Below, in pieces: positions 44,376 to 53,622 of a stretch of 64,000 nucleotides of DNA; positions within the stretch are counted from its first letter, which is position 1, and each line of letters starts with the position of its first letter. The translations under genes were made by a program, and so were the position numbers. The stretch comes from Seminavis robusta. Its lineage: Eukaryota; Bacillariophyta; Bacillariophyceae; Naviculales; Naviculaceae. Under the pieces are notes generated by a model. That model had not been told where the DNA came from, made no database searches, and saw only the letters and a list, made by a program, of their open reading frames with translations. Location: positions 62,001-126,000 of the forward strand of contig CAICTM010000049.1 of NCBI GenBank assembly GCA_903772945.1, given 5' to 3'.

Positions 44376-45521
44376 ATGATGACTTTGACCAAGACTCTCA
44401 ACTACAGCCTTTTCTTGGTTGCCATGGTGGCATTTCCATGGCGATGTGCGGCTTTTACTACTCCGTCAATGATGCCTTTTAGTGCTACCACTGGCAATTC
44501 CAGACTCTTTAGCACCGAAACCGATGTCGACGAGGCGACCAAGCTTCGGGAGAAAGCAGCTCAGCTTCGAGCTGAAATTGCGGCCATGGAGGGCAAGACA
44601 TTGCAAGAGGTCGAAGACGAAGCCAAACAAAAGAAGGAAAACATACGGTTGCGAAGAGAGCAACAAGAAGAACAGCGAAAGCAAAATAGAAAAGAAGCTG
44701 CTGCTTCCAGGGATGATGGCCGGTTTTTGCAAGTCCCGAGTACTATGGATGACATGGTGAGACAAGCGTCGCAATCAGTAGAACGGGCCTTTCAAGATGG
44801 ACAGACACGACAAACAGTTCGTTTTGCCCTGATTCGACCAGATCAATATGTCAACGAGGTGAATGAATGGCCAGGGGGTGCCCAAGAAATGTCTCGCGAA
44901 AGCGCGAAACCACTCACCCAGGCACTCCTGAAACAAGTGCATGCTCCTACCAAAGCCACAGAAGAAGCCAGCAGACAACAACGATTGCCCCCAACTGTCA
45001 AAGAACAAGATATTTGGGATTTTGATGGATCTGCGCTCATTACAGCTGAAGCCCAGGCTGGAGCCAATGGAGATGTCCAAGCTTTGGTCCTACCCAATAC
45101 CGATACCAAATACATCAAGGATATCGACAGCATTGATCAAGCCATGGGGAAACGACTTTTTCTACTCGTCAATCCATTCTGGAGAAACCTGGACTCCTGG
45201 GGAATCAATATCTTGGCCCCCGGAGCCAAGAAAATGGCGAAAGAAATCATTTTTGACAAGGGCTACAACGAGTCCTACTCCCTCTTGAGATTCAGTTGTC
45301 GTGGAGAAGAGTGTGTTGCGGTGAAAGCGTACCCTTATGATTGGCAACTTTTTGCGTACTTGGAAGATGACGATAACTATGTTGGTGGTGCCGCTGTGGA
45401 GCGTACCATTCGACTAGGATCGTGCAAGGAAGAACCTTCCAGTGCCCTGGTCACGGAGCTGCTAAATGAGAGACCTGAGTTTCAGCAAACACGAACGATG
45501 CGACAATTTGGCAGAAAGTAG
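44376..45521 (+). CDS. Plastid DUF1995-like protein
   Basis: An intronless 381-codon frame. Residues 8-27 are hydrophobic and end RCAAFTTPS, a plastid-import signal of the diatom type, followed by a Ser/Thr-rich transit-like segment. Residues 50-115 are a strongly charged coiled coil (EAAKLREKAAQLRAEIAAMEG-like and KKENIRLRREQQEEQRKQ). The C-terminal half has QTVRFALIRPDQYVNE, KRLFLLVNPFWRN and LRFSCRGEECVAVKAYPYDWQLFAYL, the pattern of the DUF1995 domain found in chloroplast proteins of plants and algae (some members assist photosystem assembly). Enzyme activity is not known. Confidence 0.75.
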   Translation: MMTLTKTLNYSLFLVAMVAFPWRCAAFTTPSMMPFSATTGNSRLFSTETDVDEATKLREKAAQLRAEIAAMEGKTLQEVEDEAKQKKENIRLRREQQEEQRKQNRKEAAASRDDGRFLQVPSTMDDMVRQASQSVERAFQDGQTRQTVRFALIRPDQYVNEVNEWPGGAQEMSRESAKPLTQALLKQVHAPTKATEEASRQQRLPPTVKEQDIWDFDGSALITAEAQAGANGDVQALVLPNTDTKYIKDIDSIDQAMGKRLFLLVNPFWRNLDSWGINILAPGAKKMAKEIIFDKGYNESYSLLRFSCRGEECVAVKAYPYDWQLFAYLEDDDNYVGGAAVERTIRLGSCKEEPSSALVTELLNERPEFQQTRTMRQFGRK

Positions 45522-45925
45522 ACATAGAAAACTAACCTAGAACTGAAGATACGATTATAAATAAAACTAATGCGCTCACCTCCTCCAACTGCATGTAGGA
45601 AATAGGAAAAGCTCACGTGGACGGCAATGTCAAATGAATGGCATATGAGATGCATCCAAGAATGGAAGGAATGGTGAAAATATTGGAAAGCAATACGACT
45701 ACGGTATAGAGAGTGGATCTATTGCAATAGGGGAAACCAGAAGCCTTCTGCTATGCTGATAGCACACAGTTCTTGTCAGCCGATCTACCGTATGAATCTT
45801 TCTAGTTCAAGTTTTTCAGTTTTGCTGGCGCAGATGGGAACCTTTTTGGCAATCATGACTTGTGCGCTCACCTCTTTTTCCCGCCAGCTCTTGTAGTCTA
45901 GTTGAATTTTGGCACTTGTTCACTT
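45522..45925. other. Intergenic region
   Basis: No gene recognised between the DUF1995-like gene and the MITE-like element. Confidence 0.6.
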
Positions 45926-46215
45926 GATCAGAATTTGGAATGAAAGGGCCCGAAATCAGGATTTTAAGAATCCAATTAAATTGATCAATTCCAAACCGAA
46001 ATATAAAACCGAAACCAAAATATAGAACCGAAACCAAAATATAACACCGAAACCAAATTACTATGGTAAATAACTAGTGAAATCAAGCCTAAACCTAAAT
46101 ATAAAATCGAAACCTAAGTATAAAACCGAAACCAAAATATAAAATCGAAACACAAGTATAAATCGGAATTTGGTGTAAATCGCCATTTCGGGCCCTTTCA
46201 ATCCATTTCTTGATC
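45926..46215. mobile_element. MITE-like element enclosing an ACCGAAACC minisatellite
   Basis: The ends are inverted repeats of about 38 bp: the left end reads GATCA..AATTTGGAATGAAAGGGCCCGAAAT and the reverse complement of the right end reads GATCAAGAAATGGATTGAAAGGGCCCGAAAT. The 15-base core GAAAGGGCCCGAAAT is perfect on both sides (45941-45955 and 46186-46200). The interior (45995-46165) is a tandem array of AAAATATAAAACCGAAACC-type units of 18-20 bp. It is about 290 bp with no coding capacity, the form of a miniature inverted-repeat transposon that has gained a minisatellite. Confidence 0.7.
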
Positions 46216-46319
46216 TTCCGTATTTCCAAGCATTACATGTATGCTGGTGCTTCTTTTTCAGGGCAATCCAACAATCCCACATCCGCAAGTAGACTAGTAA
46301 CCACTGCAGTCTAACTTTT

Positions 46320-46395
46320 ACCTCGGCAGGTTAACTGCCTGAGTCCTCTACCCCTTTACCTCGGCAGGTTAACTGCCTGAGTCCGCTACCCCTTT
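46320..46395 (+). repeat. Two tandem 38-bp units
   Basis: ACCTCGGCAGGTTAACTGCC is the start of a 38-bp unit present twice with one mismatch (CCTCTACC/CCGCTACC). It contains an imperfect palindrome (GGCAGGTTAACTGCC). Confidence 0.9.
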
Positions 46396-46396
46396 A

Positions 46397-47326
46397 ATGG
46401 CAAATATTCTGTCTGTGGGATCCCCTCGTTTTGTGTCTGTGGGATCCCCTATTCCGGTGAAGCCAGGGTATAAGGATAGAGATAATGTAAGCTGGCAAAA
46501 CTGGAAATTGAAGGTTCAATAAAAGTTAGGGGTAGGAATATATCAATGTAATTTAAGGTTAGTGCACTCAGGACAAAACACAATAAGCCAGCAGGTGTTG
46601 TAAATTTAGAGTTACACGATCGAATGATAGCTGTAAATTATGGGTTAGCCCGTGGCTACACCAATGCTAGCTTAATATAAAACAGAAGGTTACAATGAGG
46701 GAATGATACCGGGCGGCAACACACGACGAAGTCGGGTGTTGTCGCCAGGGCTACCTTGAAAGAAGGACAAAATCTCAAACATGATCCTCTTTCTTCTATT
46801 TGTCTTTCTGCCGAGGTATCGCAGCTCCCGCTGACTTGATTGGCAAATATTCTGTCTGTGGGATCCCCCTGGTTTTTGTCTGTGGGATCCCCTTGTTTTG
46901 TGTCTGTGGGATCCCCTATTCCGGTGAAGCCAGGATAAGGATAGAGATAATGTAAGCTGGCAAAACTGGAAATTGAAGGTTCAATAAAAGTTAGGGGTAG
47001 GAATATATCAATGTAATTTAAGGTTAGTGCACTCAGGACAAAAACACAATAAGCCAGCAGTGTTGTAAATTTAGAGTTACACAATCGAATGATAGCTGTA
47101 ATTATGGGTTAGCCCGTGGCTACGCCAATGCTAGCTTAATATAAAACAGAAGGTTACAATGAGGAATGATAGTGGGCGGCAACACACGACGAAGTCGGGT
47201 GTTGTCGCCGGGCTAGCCATAAAAAGAGGTATAATGAGGGAAGGCTATTGAAGAGGTGCATTCTCAAACACGATCCTCTTTCTTCTATTTGTCTTTCTGC
47301 CGAGTATCGCAGCTCCCGCTGACTTA
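46397..47326. repeat. Direct repeat of 443 and 487 bp
   Basis: Copy 1 (46397-46839) and copy 2 (46840-47326) abut and are nearly identical. Both start TGGCAAATATTCTGTCTGTG and end CGCAGCTCCCGCTGACTT. Each starts with minisatellite units CTGTCTGTGGGATCCCC (two in copy 1, three in copy 2). Each holds a strong hairpin (46712-46746 and 47175-47209) with arms GGCGGCAACACACGAC and GTCGGGTGTTGTCGCC. Copy 2 has about 40 extra bases near 47220-47262. No long reading frame is conserved in both copies. Confidence 0.9.
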
Positions 47327-47700
47327 GCCAAACCAAGCCAAGTAGAAAAGTGAGCCAACAGAGCTGTGATGCCCACGTCATCCTGTTGGCGTCATCCGAT
47401 CCTGTTGTCGTCAGGAAGAAAACAAGAGGCAATACCGGTACGAAACGCCACGACGCAGAAGCACCTGAAAAGAAGACACGAGGACAATGCTGGCAATGGC
47501 AAGATACTGACTCACAATTTCCTACTGCCTCAGAAGCCTTTGCCAGATAGCCATACTGTAGGTGCGAGGTGGTGGTTCATTTACGTTGGCTCGTTGGAAC
47601 AGTCCAGTATCATTACAGTACTTTGGGTAACCAAACCAAGTCATAGATACCTTCGAAAAAGAAAAGTTTTTGATTGCAAACGCCACACAGAAAAACTACA
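47327..47700. other. Presumed promoter of the ABC1-family gene
   Basis: No gene recognised; the sequence before the ATG at 47701 is A-rich (GAAAAACTACA). Confidence 0.5.
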
Positions 47701-50681
47701 ATGAGATTTCATTTGCAGGCTCTGGGATTCCTCCTGTTGCAGGAGCCAACCGGTGCCTTTGTGGCTCCGATGGCCGCAACAAAGAGGCAGCAGACGGCGA
47801 TATTTTCATCATCTTCCCGCGAAGCCAGTGACATGCTACGAGATATGCGAGAAGAGTTGTCCCGTAATGAAGAAGCCAATTTGGTCATGCAGGCATTGCG
47901 TGGACAAAATCTCAACGACGATGATTCTGCCGTGGCTGGATTGGAAATGCGGCTCGTGGACATTGGGGGGAAGGAAGATGATCGATTGCCCTACGAATAC
48001 GATCCGATATTTTTGCAAGACTTCTTTGGGAAGAGACCGGGAGCTGTGGTGACGAGGTTCTTTCAACTATCCACCGTGTTGGGAGGATTCGCATTCAAAA
48101 CTATACTCGACAATCTTTTCAACAGATTAGAGGGGAACCCAGATTTGGAGATTAAGAGAGCAGCGGAACTGCGCGACAAGATCACTTCGTTGGGACCATT
48201 TTATATCAAGGTTAGTAGTGAAGGGGCATTTCGATACCGGTAGGTCCTGCGATACTGTCATCTGACTCCTGTTTGAATTGCTATCATCTGTTGGCTTGAC
48301 TCCCCGAACAAATTCACATGACAATCCACGCATATACAAAGATTGGACAAGCTCTCTCTATTAGACCTGACATTCTGTCTCCCAGAAGCATGGTGGAGTT
48401 GCAGAAACTCTGTGACAAGGTACCTTCCTACGATTCCAAGGTAGCATTTGCCACTATTGAGCGAGAACTTGGAAAACCAGTGGAAGAAATCTTCAGTGAG
48501 ATCACCCCTGAACCCGTGGCTGCCGCGTCATTGGGACAGGTCTACAAGGCCAAACTCAGGGCCACAGGCGAGACGGTTGCCGTCAAGGTGCAAAGACCTA
48601 ACGTCCTGGAAACTGTATCGTTGGATCTCTACTTGGCCAGGGAAATTGGGCTACTCGCGAGAAACTTTCCTGACTTGTCAAGCAGGATCGACGTGGTCGC
48701 TCTCTTGGACGAATTTGCCTATCGCTTCTACCAAGAGTTAGACTACAACCTCGAATGTGAAAATGGAATTAGAATCAAGGAGTACATGAACGTCTTGCCC
48801 ATGGTCAAGATCCCAGAGAACTACCCCGAATACACTGCACGACGAGTGCATGTTGCGGAGTGGGTAGACGGTGAAAAACTCAGTCAGAGCAAGGCCGATG
48901 ATGTGGGAGCGTTGGTAAACTTGGGTGTAATCACCTACCTCAGTCAACTCTTGGAGTCAGGTAAGGAAGGAATGACGGGTTATGAATGTGTGCGGCGTGC
49001 TTGTGCTTGCAAGTTCTAACTATCTTCATGTGATGCTTCGTTGCTATTGCAATCCATTTGAAGGCTTTTTCCATGCCGGTAAGTTTTCTCTGTTCAACCA
49101 GTGTGATCGAAGATTCATAGGATGGTCAGCTCACCTTTCTGTATCAATTTGTTGATTCGTCGTCCTTTACTGCTAAAGATCCCCATCCCGGTACGTCGTA
49201 GAAACCTCATTGCTAAGTTGGCTAATTGGGACATTTCGTTTCACTGACAAAAATGTTCATCCCATTACATGAGCAGGTAACATGCTTCGAACGGACGATG
49301 GAAAGCTGTGTATCTTGGATTTCGGATTGATGACGGAGATCACTGACGATCAAAAGTATGGCATGATCGAAGCCATTGCACATTTGATCAACCGTGACTA
49401 CACTGAAATCGGTCAAGATTTCAAAAACTTGGACTTTATCCCACCGGATACAGATACTACGCCCATCGTTCCTGCCTTGACCAAAGTGTTTGACGTTGCC
49501 TTGGCTGGAGGTGGTGCCAAGAGTATCAACTTTCAGGAACTTGCGGCGGACCTGGCTGAGATCACATTTGAGTTCCCCTTTCGAATCCCACCGTACTTTG
49601 CCCTCGTCATTCGAGCCATCTCTGTGCTAGAGGGTATTGCATTGGTTGGACAACCTGACTTTGCGATTGTTGACGAAGCCTTCCCCTACATTGCTCGGCG
49701 ACTACTTACAGATAAGTCACCCCGACTTCGAGCTGCACTCCGGTATATGGTGTACGGCCGCGAAGGAGAATTTGACGCTGAGAAGTTGATTGATCTTCTT
49801 CAAGCCTTGGAGAAGTTCAGTGCTGTGCGTGACGATGGAGATGGAACTTCATTCAAGGTGAACGGCGTGAGAGGCAACCGCGTGGTTGGCAAAGCCGGTG
49901 ACTTCAGGGGATCACAGATAGTTGATACATCCGAACGCGACACGGATATCGACGGTGGCCGCTTCCGAGTGTCAACTGTAACAGACGGGCTCCCGGTGCT
50001 CACGGGTGGTGGTGGAAACAATGGCAAGAATGACGATGACGAGAATTCCACTCGAGAAGCACTACTCTTCTTTTTCGGTCCGGAAGGAGAAGTCTTTAGA
50101 GAGTTCATGCTGGAAGAGATTGTGACTGTGGTGGATGCATCCAGCCGACAAGCGCTTCGGGTAAGTGGTCGCTGCGGCGCCATGCGTTCCCCATGACACG
50201 TTCCTCACAAAGGATTACTCCCTTTTTCAGGAGCTTGTGTCGCGAATCGGCCTTGGAGGCGTTCCAGTTCCATCGCTGTTCAAAGCATTGAATCCCAAGC
50301 TAAGTGATGATGACCGCCGTGTAAGTCTCCTTCCTGGTTGCATCGCAGTATCGTTCGGGAATCCGTATCCTCACAGGCACCACTCATTCCGTCATTTTAA
50401 AACAGATGGTAAATCAGATTGGAAAGCTTGTTCAGTTCTTGCTCGGAGACTTTGAAGGGGCGATTGAGCCGGAATCCGGTCGTCGCAGCGTTGACACGGA
50501 TCGTCTGAGGAAACTCGTCCCTGTGGCACGAGAGTTTGCACCCCAACTTCGTGCATTCGGTACATTGTTGGTAGCTCGCTTGACAGAGAAGAGCCTGTCA
50601 CGTGGCCTCACTTGGGCATCAAAGCGACTGGCTCCATCTTCGTCCAGAACGTTTTCAGCTAGGCTGCAAGAGCAAACGTAA
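47701..50681 (+). CDS. Plastid ABC1/UbiB-family atypical kinase
   Basis: Seven exons give 801 residues: 47701-48210, 48342-48960, 49064-49078, 49179-49190, 49277-50160, 50231-50320, 50406-50681. Exons 3 and 4 are micro-exons of 15 and 12 bp; only with them is the catalytic loop complete (G377FFHADPHPGN387). Other ABC1 marks: KxGQ (K170-I-G-Q173, across the exon 1/2 junction), the Ala-rich loop AAASLGQVYKA, VAVKVQRP, YRFYQELDYNLE, and the metal-binding DFG at D400-G402. The N-terminus (LLLQEPTGAFVAPMA) carries a signal plus the plastid-type AFVAP motif. ABC1 kinases of plastids act in plastoglobules and in prenylquinone metabolism and stress. A C-terminal extension (residues 610-801) has a Gly/Asn/Asp-rich linker (GGGGNNGKNDDDEN) and a helical tail. 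The substrate is not deducible. Confidence 0.93.
49064..49190 (+). other. Two micro-exons (15 and 12 bp) of the ABC1 gene
   Basis: Exon 3 is GCTTTTTCCATGCCG (49064-49078), preceded by AAG and followed by GTAAG. Exon 4 is ATCCCCATCCCG (49179-49190), preceded by AAAG and followed by GTACGT. Both junctions are phase 1, so both can be read as GFFHA-D and D-PHPG-N. Without them the frame between exons 2 and 5 still joins, since both are multiples of 3, but the essential HADPHPG would be lost. Confidence 0.85.
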
Positions 50682-50917
50682 ACCCAATATAAAGATGCCA
50701 GTAAAGAAATCACATGCCATTCTCTTGAAATTCGCTTCATCTCTCAAAACACACATATGATCTCTCAAACTACTAGCTAGTACGAGTAGGGATAACGAGT
50801 ACAGTAGTATCACACATTCTCAAAGCTGTCCTGAAGATATGGTACTCCTACGAGGAGTGACTTTTGNNNNNNNCGCGCATCTTCTGAAGGGGTGCAAAAC
50901 ATCCATGTGCAAAGCCA
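50682..50917. other. Intergenic region with assembly gap (7 N, 50867-50873)
   Basis: Seven undetermined bases at 50867-50873. The true length may differ. Convergent 3' ends flank it. Confidence 0.9.
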
Positions 50918-51553
50918 CTATCTTTCCCTTTCTTGATCATCGGACAGCCATTTTCGTGTCGTGTTATCCAAGAGCAGGTCGACGGCGTGGTCGATTGGTT
51001 TGATGATGAAAGGTACGGATCCCAATCCCACTGCTGTTGGAAACCACTCCTTGACTACTGCACCCAACACCAGGGGAGAACGGGCAACGGCGAAGCGGGA
51101 TGCTTTCACCAGCATGTTGATTGTCGCTCCCGGTATCATGACACTAGCAAGACTCTGCCACAACAGTACATCTCCAGCCTGGATTGCGGTCTTGGCTTCA
51201 CGCGAAAATCTTGATGAAGCAGAGGATGATTTTTCATCGTTTGAGTTGGTGGGAAAACTATGCCATGTATCGTACCCAGTGGTCGCTGCGTCTGCAAAGC
51301 AATATCCGAATGAAACAACGTAGCTGGGTACCACCAACCGAGGAAACTGATACCGGAAAGATTCGCCTACTTCATTCGCATATCCTGCATACCGGAGCGG
51401 CGAGTCTCGGAAGATATCATACTTCTTGTTCTCGACATCGACTGTTGGCTCCGACTTCATCGTTGATTTTTGTTTGAGCATTGAGCAAACGGAACTGAAG
51501 TGATGAGGTCGAGTTTCCTTCGGAATTTTGAATGGATCTTTGAATGACGTCAT
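50918..51553 (-). CDS. MTFP1/MTP18-like mitochondrial fission process protein
   Basis: A 211-codon frame. The block DIFRDSPLRYAGYANEVGES (about residues 46-65), then LLWQSLASVMIPGATINM and VGLGSVPFIIKPIDHAVDLLLDN, match mitochondrial fission process protein 1, an inner-membrane protein affecting fission and fusion. Two or three hydrophobic segments are present (VVPSYVVSFGYCFADAA; SVMIPGATINMLV; AVGLGSVPFII). The frame opens at 51553, but start Met codons at 51481 or 51460 (MKSEPTVDVENKK) are as likely; no clear mitochondrial presequence is visible. It ends just after a basic RKWLSDDQERER tail. Membership in the family is well supported; diatom function is inferred. Confidence 0.8.
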   Translation of the reverse strand: MTSFKDPFKIPKETRPHHFSSVCSMLKQKSTMKSEPTVDVENKKYDIFRDSPLRYAGYANEVGESFRYQFPRLVVPSYVVSFGYCFADAATTGYDTWHSFPTNSNDEKSSSASSRFSREAKTAIQAGDVLLWQSLASVMIPGATINMLVKASRFAVARSPLVLGAVVKEWFPTAVGLGSVPFIIKPIDHAVDLLLDNTTRKWLSDDQERER

Positions 51554-51978
51554 TCAGCAGAGCTGTGTAAGCATCGAAGGCAACAACGGCCTTCAGATTG
51601 GAACAGACATCGTTCCAATGATTGCTCGACATGGCACACCTGGCTCGGCAAAAGAGCCCAAAGGATTGAAATACACGCACTACAACTACTAAGTACTTTG
51701 TGGAGGACAGATCCCATACGGTAGGAACTTTGGTGGTAGTGCTGAAATGATAGATGGGTGATTGGAAATTTGCAGAACGGATGCAAGACAGTGGAAACCT
51801 CACCGAGTGGTTGCGAAAGATTCCAACCAAATCTGAGATTGCCTCTGACGATGGTACCTGACACTGGAACCTTCGTCCACTATTAAAACGAAAAGGGAGG
51901 CTTTTTCCGCCTCTACGATCTATAATTGAGAAGACTTCAAAGCTAGACACTTATTCTGAGATGATGCCTATGATCCCG
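51554..51978. other. Intergenic region
   Basis: A minus-strand frame (51417-51950) runs through here and overlaps the MTFP1-like N-terminus in another frame. It could contain an unrecognised upstream exon, but I found no good splice pair, so nothing is called. Confidence 0.4.
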
Positions 51979-53253
51979 TTAAGGATTTAGTGTTTTGTGA
52001 ATATCTCTTGCCAGATAGACGTCACGAGTGCCTTCTTCTTCAATGGTCCAAAACATAAAGCCACGAGGCGAAAGGTCGCCATGGTCCGAGTTTTGGAGGG
52101 CATTGTAGGCCTTCTGAATCTGTTCAGGGGCTATGAAAATGTGTTTGCGGTTCTCAGGATCTGCTGCCCAACCATTTGCTAGGCCAATCACCAGCTTTTT
52201 CAGCGGCAAATGGGTGTACTGTCCTTCCATATTCAGATCCTTGTCTTGCGAGAAATCCACATAGAACTTTTCCTTTTGCTTGACAACCAAATCTTGTATG
52301 TAGGAAATAAGATAATCTTCTGGCTCTATGTTTTCGTGATACACCGCCATGGCTGCCAGCGAGTAGGATTCATACAACTGCATTGAAACAAAGTCGATGA
52401 AATCTCCATACTTTGCCAATACATAAGAGTAGACATTGGCGCCAAAGTAGTGGAACTCTGAATGCCATGGCCGATCGGGTTCCGTGAGGTTCACATATCG
52501 GCTTAAGTGCGGGTTGTCAAAGTTCATGTAGCTCTGAGGAGGTGCCATCCCAACCAAGTAACCGTCTTCCTTCATCATGCGACTGATGTGTCCCATCTTT
52601 TCTAGACATTCAATTGTAAAGACGTTGGTGGGTCTGGTCAGGTCGTCGTGTCCCTCTAAATCCCAGTCCATGCCATGGAACAGACTTCCAGCTTCACTTT
52701 CTTTCCAGCAGTCGTACCACTCCTCCGCACTCAAAGCTGCATCCAGATGAGGCCCATTCCAACCCCCAAAACTGACCAAGTGGATGACATGATTATACCC
52801 ATTCTGGTCGAGTTCCTGAATCAATTGGCGAATTCCGTTGAGGTCAAGGTCTGTCTTGATTCTGCCTCGTCGTGGTGTATCGGTATCTGTTTGGCTTTCC
52901 AAAAGTTCTCGGTGATCCGAATCTTCATGCTCATTATCTACAGCAACAATGTCCATGAAAGCCCAAATCACAATGTTGACACCATCATGGACGGCCTTTC
53001 GGACACGGTCGCAGTTTGTCCCATATCCTATCAGCATCTTGGCCGGAAGAGGTCTTCGGTTACGACTCCTGGTTGGTGATGCCATTGCCTCCACAAGCAC
53101 TGATTCCGTAGAAAGAGGACTGAGGGAAGCAATCAATGCTAACGTTAGTAATGGTAGGCAAAGAAGCCTTTGAACGGACCAGCTTGTCCTTTGTTGTTGT
53201 TGCGCCATGGACCACAATTCTAGCAATTGAGTGGCGTCTTGATGTCTTTTCAT
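51979..53253 (-). CDS. GH18-family chitinase-like protein
   Basis: An intronless 424-codon frame. Residues 27-50 are a hydrophobic signal or anchor (QRLLCLPLLTLALIASLSPL) after a short polar N-terminus with a Gln run. The catalytic GH18 signature is H193-GMDWDLEG: D196, D198 and the acid E200 of the DxDxE motif are intact. Other GH18 landmarks: KMLIGYGTN (strand 1), HLVSFGGWNG (SxGG), SMQLYES, and FWTIEEEG near the C-terminus. GH18 enzymes cleave beta-1,4 N-acetylglucosamine polymers; some diatoms make chitin. It is predicted to be secreted or in the endomembrane system. It lies head-to-tail with the GH1 gene upstream on the same strand. Confidence 0.85.
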   Translation of the reverse strand: MKRHQDATQLLELWSMAQQQQRTSWSVQRLLCLPLLTLALIASLSPLSTESVLVEAMASPTRSRNRRPLPAKMLIGYGTNCDRVRKAVHDGVNIVIWAFMDIVAVDNEHEDSDHRELLESQTDTDTPRRGRIKTDLDLNGIRQLIQELDQNGYNHVIHLVSFGGWNGPHLDAALSAEEWYDCWKESEAGSLFHGMDWDLEGHDDLTRPTNVFTIECLEKMGHISRMMKEDGYLVGMAPPQSYMNFDNPHLSRYVNLTEPDRPWHSEFHYFGANVYSYVLAKYGDFIDFVSMQLYESYSLAAMAVYHENIEPEDYLISYIQDLVVKQKEKFYVDFSQDKDLNMEGQYTHLPLKKLVIGLANGWAADPENRKHIFIAPEQIQKAYNALQNSDHGDLSPRGFMFWTIEEEGTRDVYLARDIHKTLNP

Positions 53254-53622
53254 TTTAAAATGGGAAAATTATTAAAATTTCAAGGGTAGCTAGAAAAAGA
53301 TCATGCTACCGCGTTAAAGTTTTGGAACGGCATTTAGCTAGTCACAGTTCACTCTCAACTCCAGCCCATCAGCTACCGTACCACTATCCATCCCATTATG
53401 TTTGAAGCAGCTCTTGAAGCCATGGCAAGGCACTCCAGTCGAGTTAAGTTCTTCCTAGCTACAAGTACCGTATTCAAAGTAGGGAAGTGCATCACCATCA
53501 GTCGAGGGCTCTAATCTTGAAGGTGCGAGCATCCACCATGGCCGCTAAAACATGAATAGTCTAGGTTGCTTGCTTTTTTAAACTTGCGTGCTACACATTA
53601 CCGTGTCTGAAATGTACTCTTG
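53254..53622. other. Intergenic region between GH18 and GH1 genes
   Basis: 370 bp between two minus-strand genes, containing the GH18 promoter. No gene recognised. Confidence 0.6.

Noticed and set aside
51417-51950. Minus-strand frame that could be an upstream exon of the MTFP1-like gene
   Set aside because: No splice pair joining it in phase was found, and MTFP1 homology starts inside the other frame.
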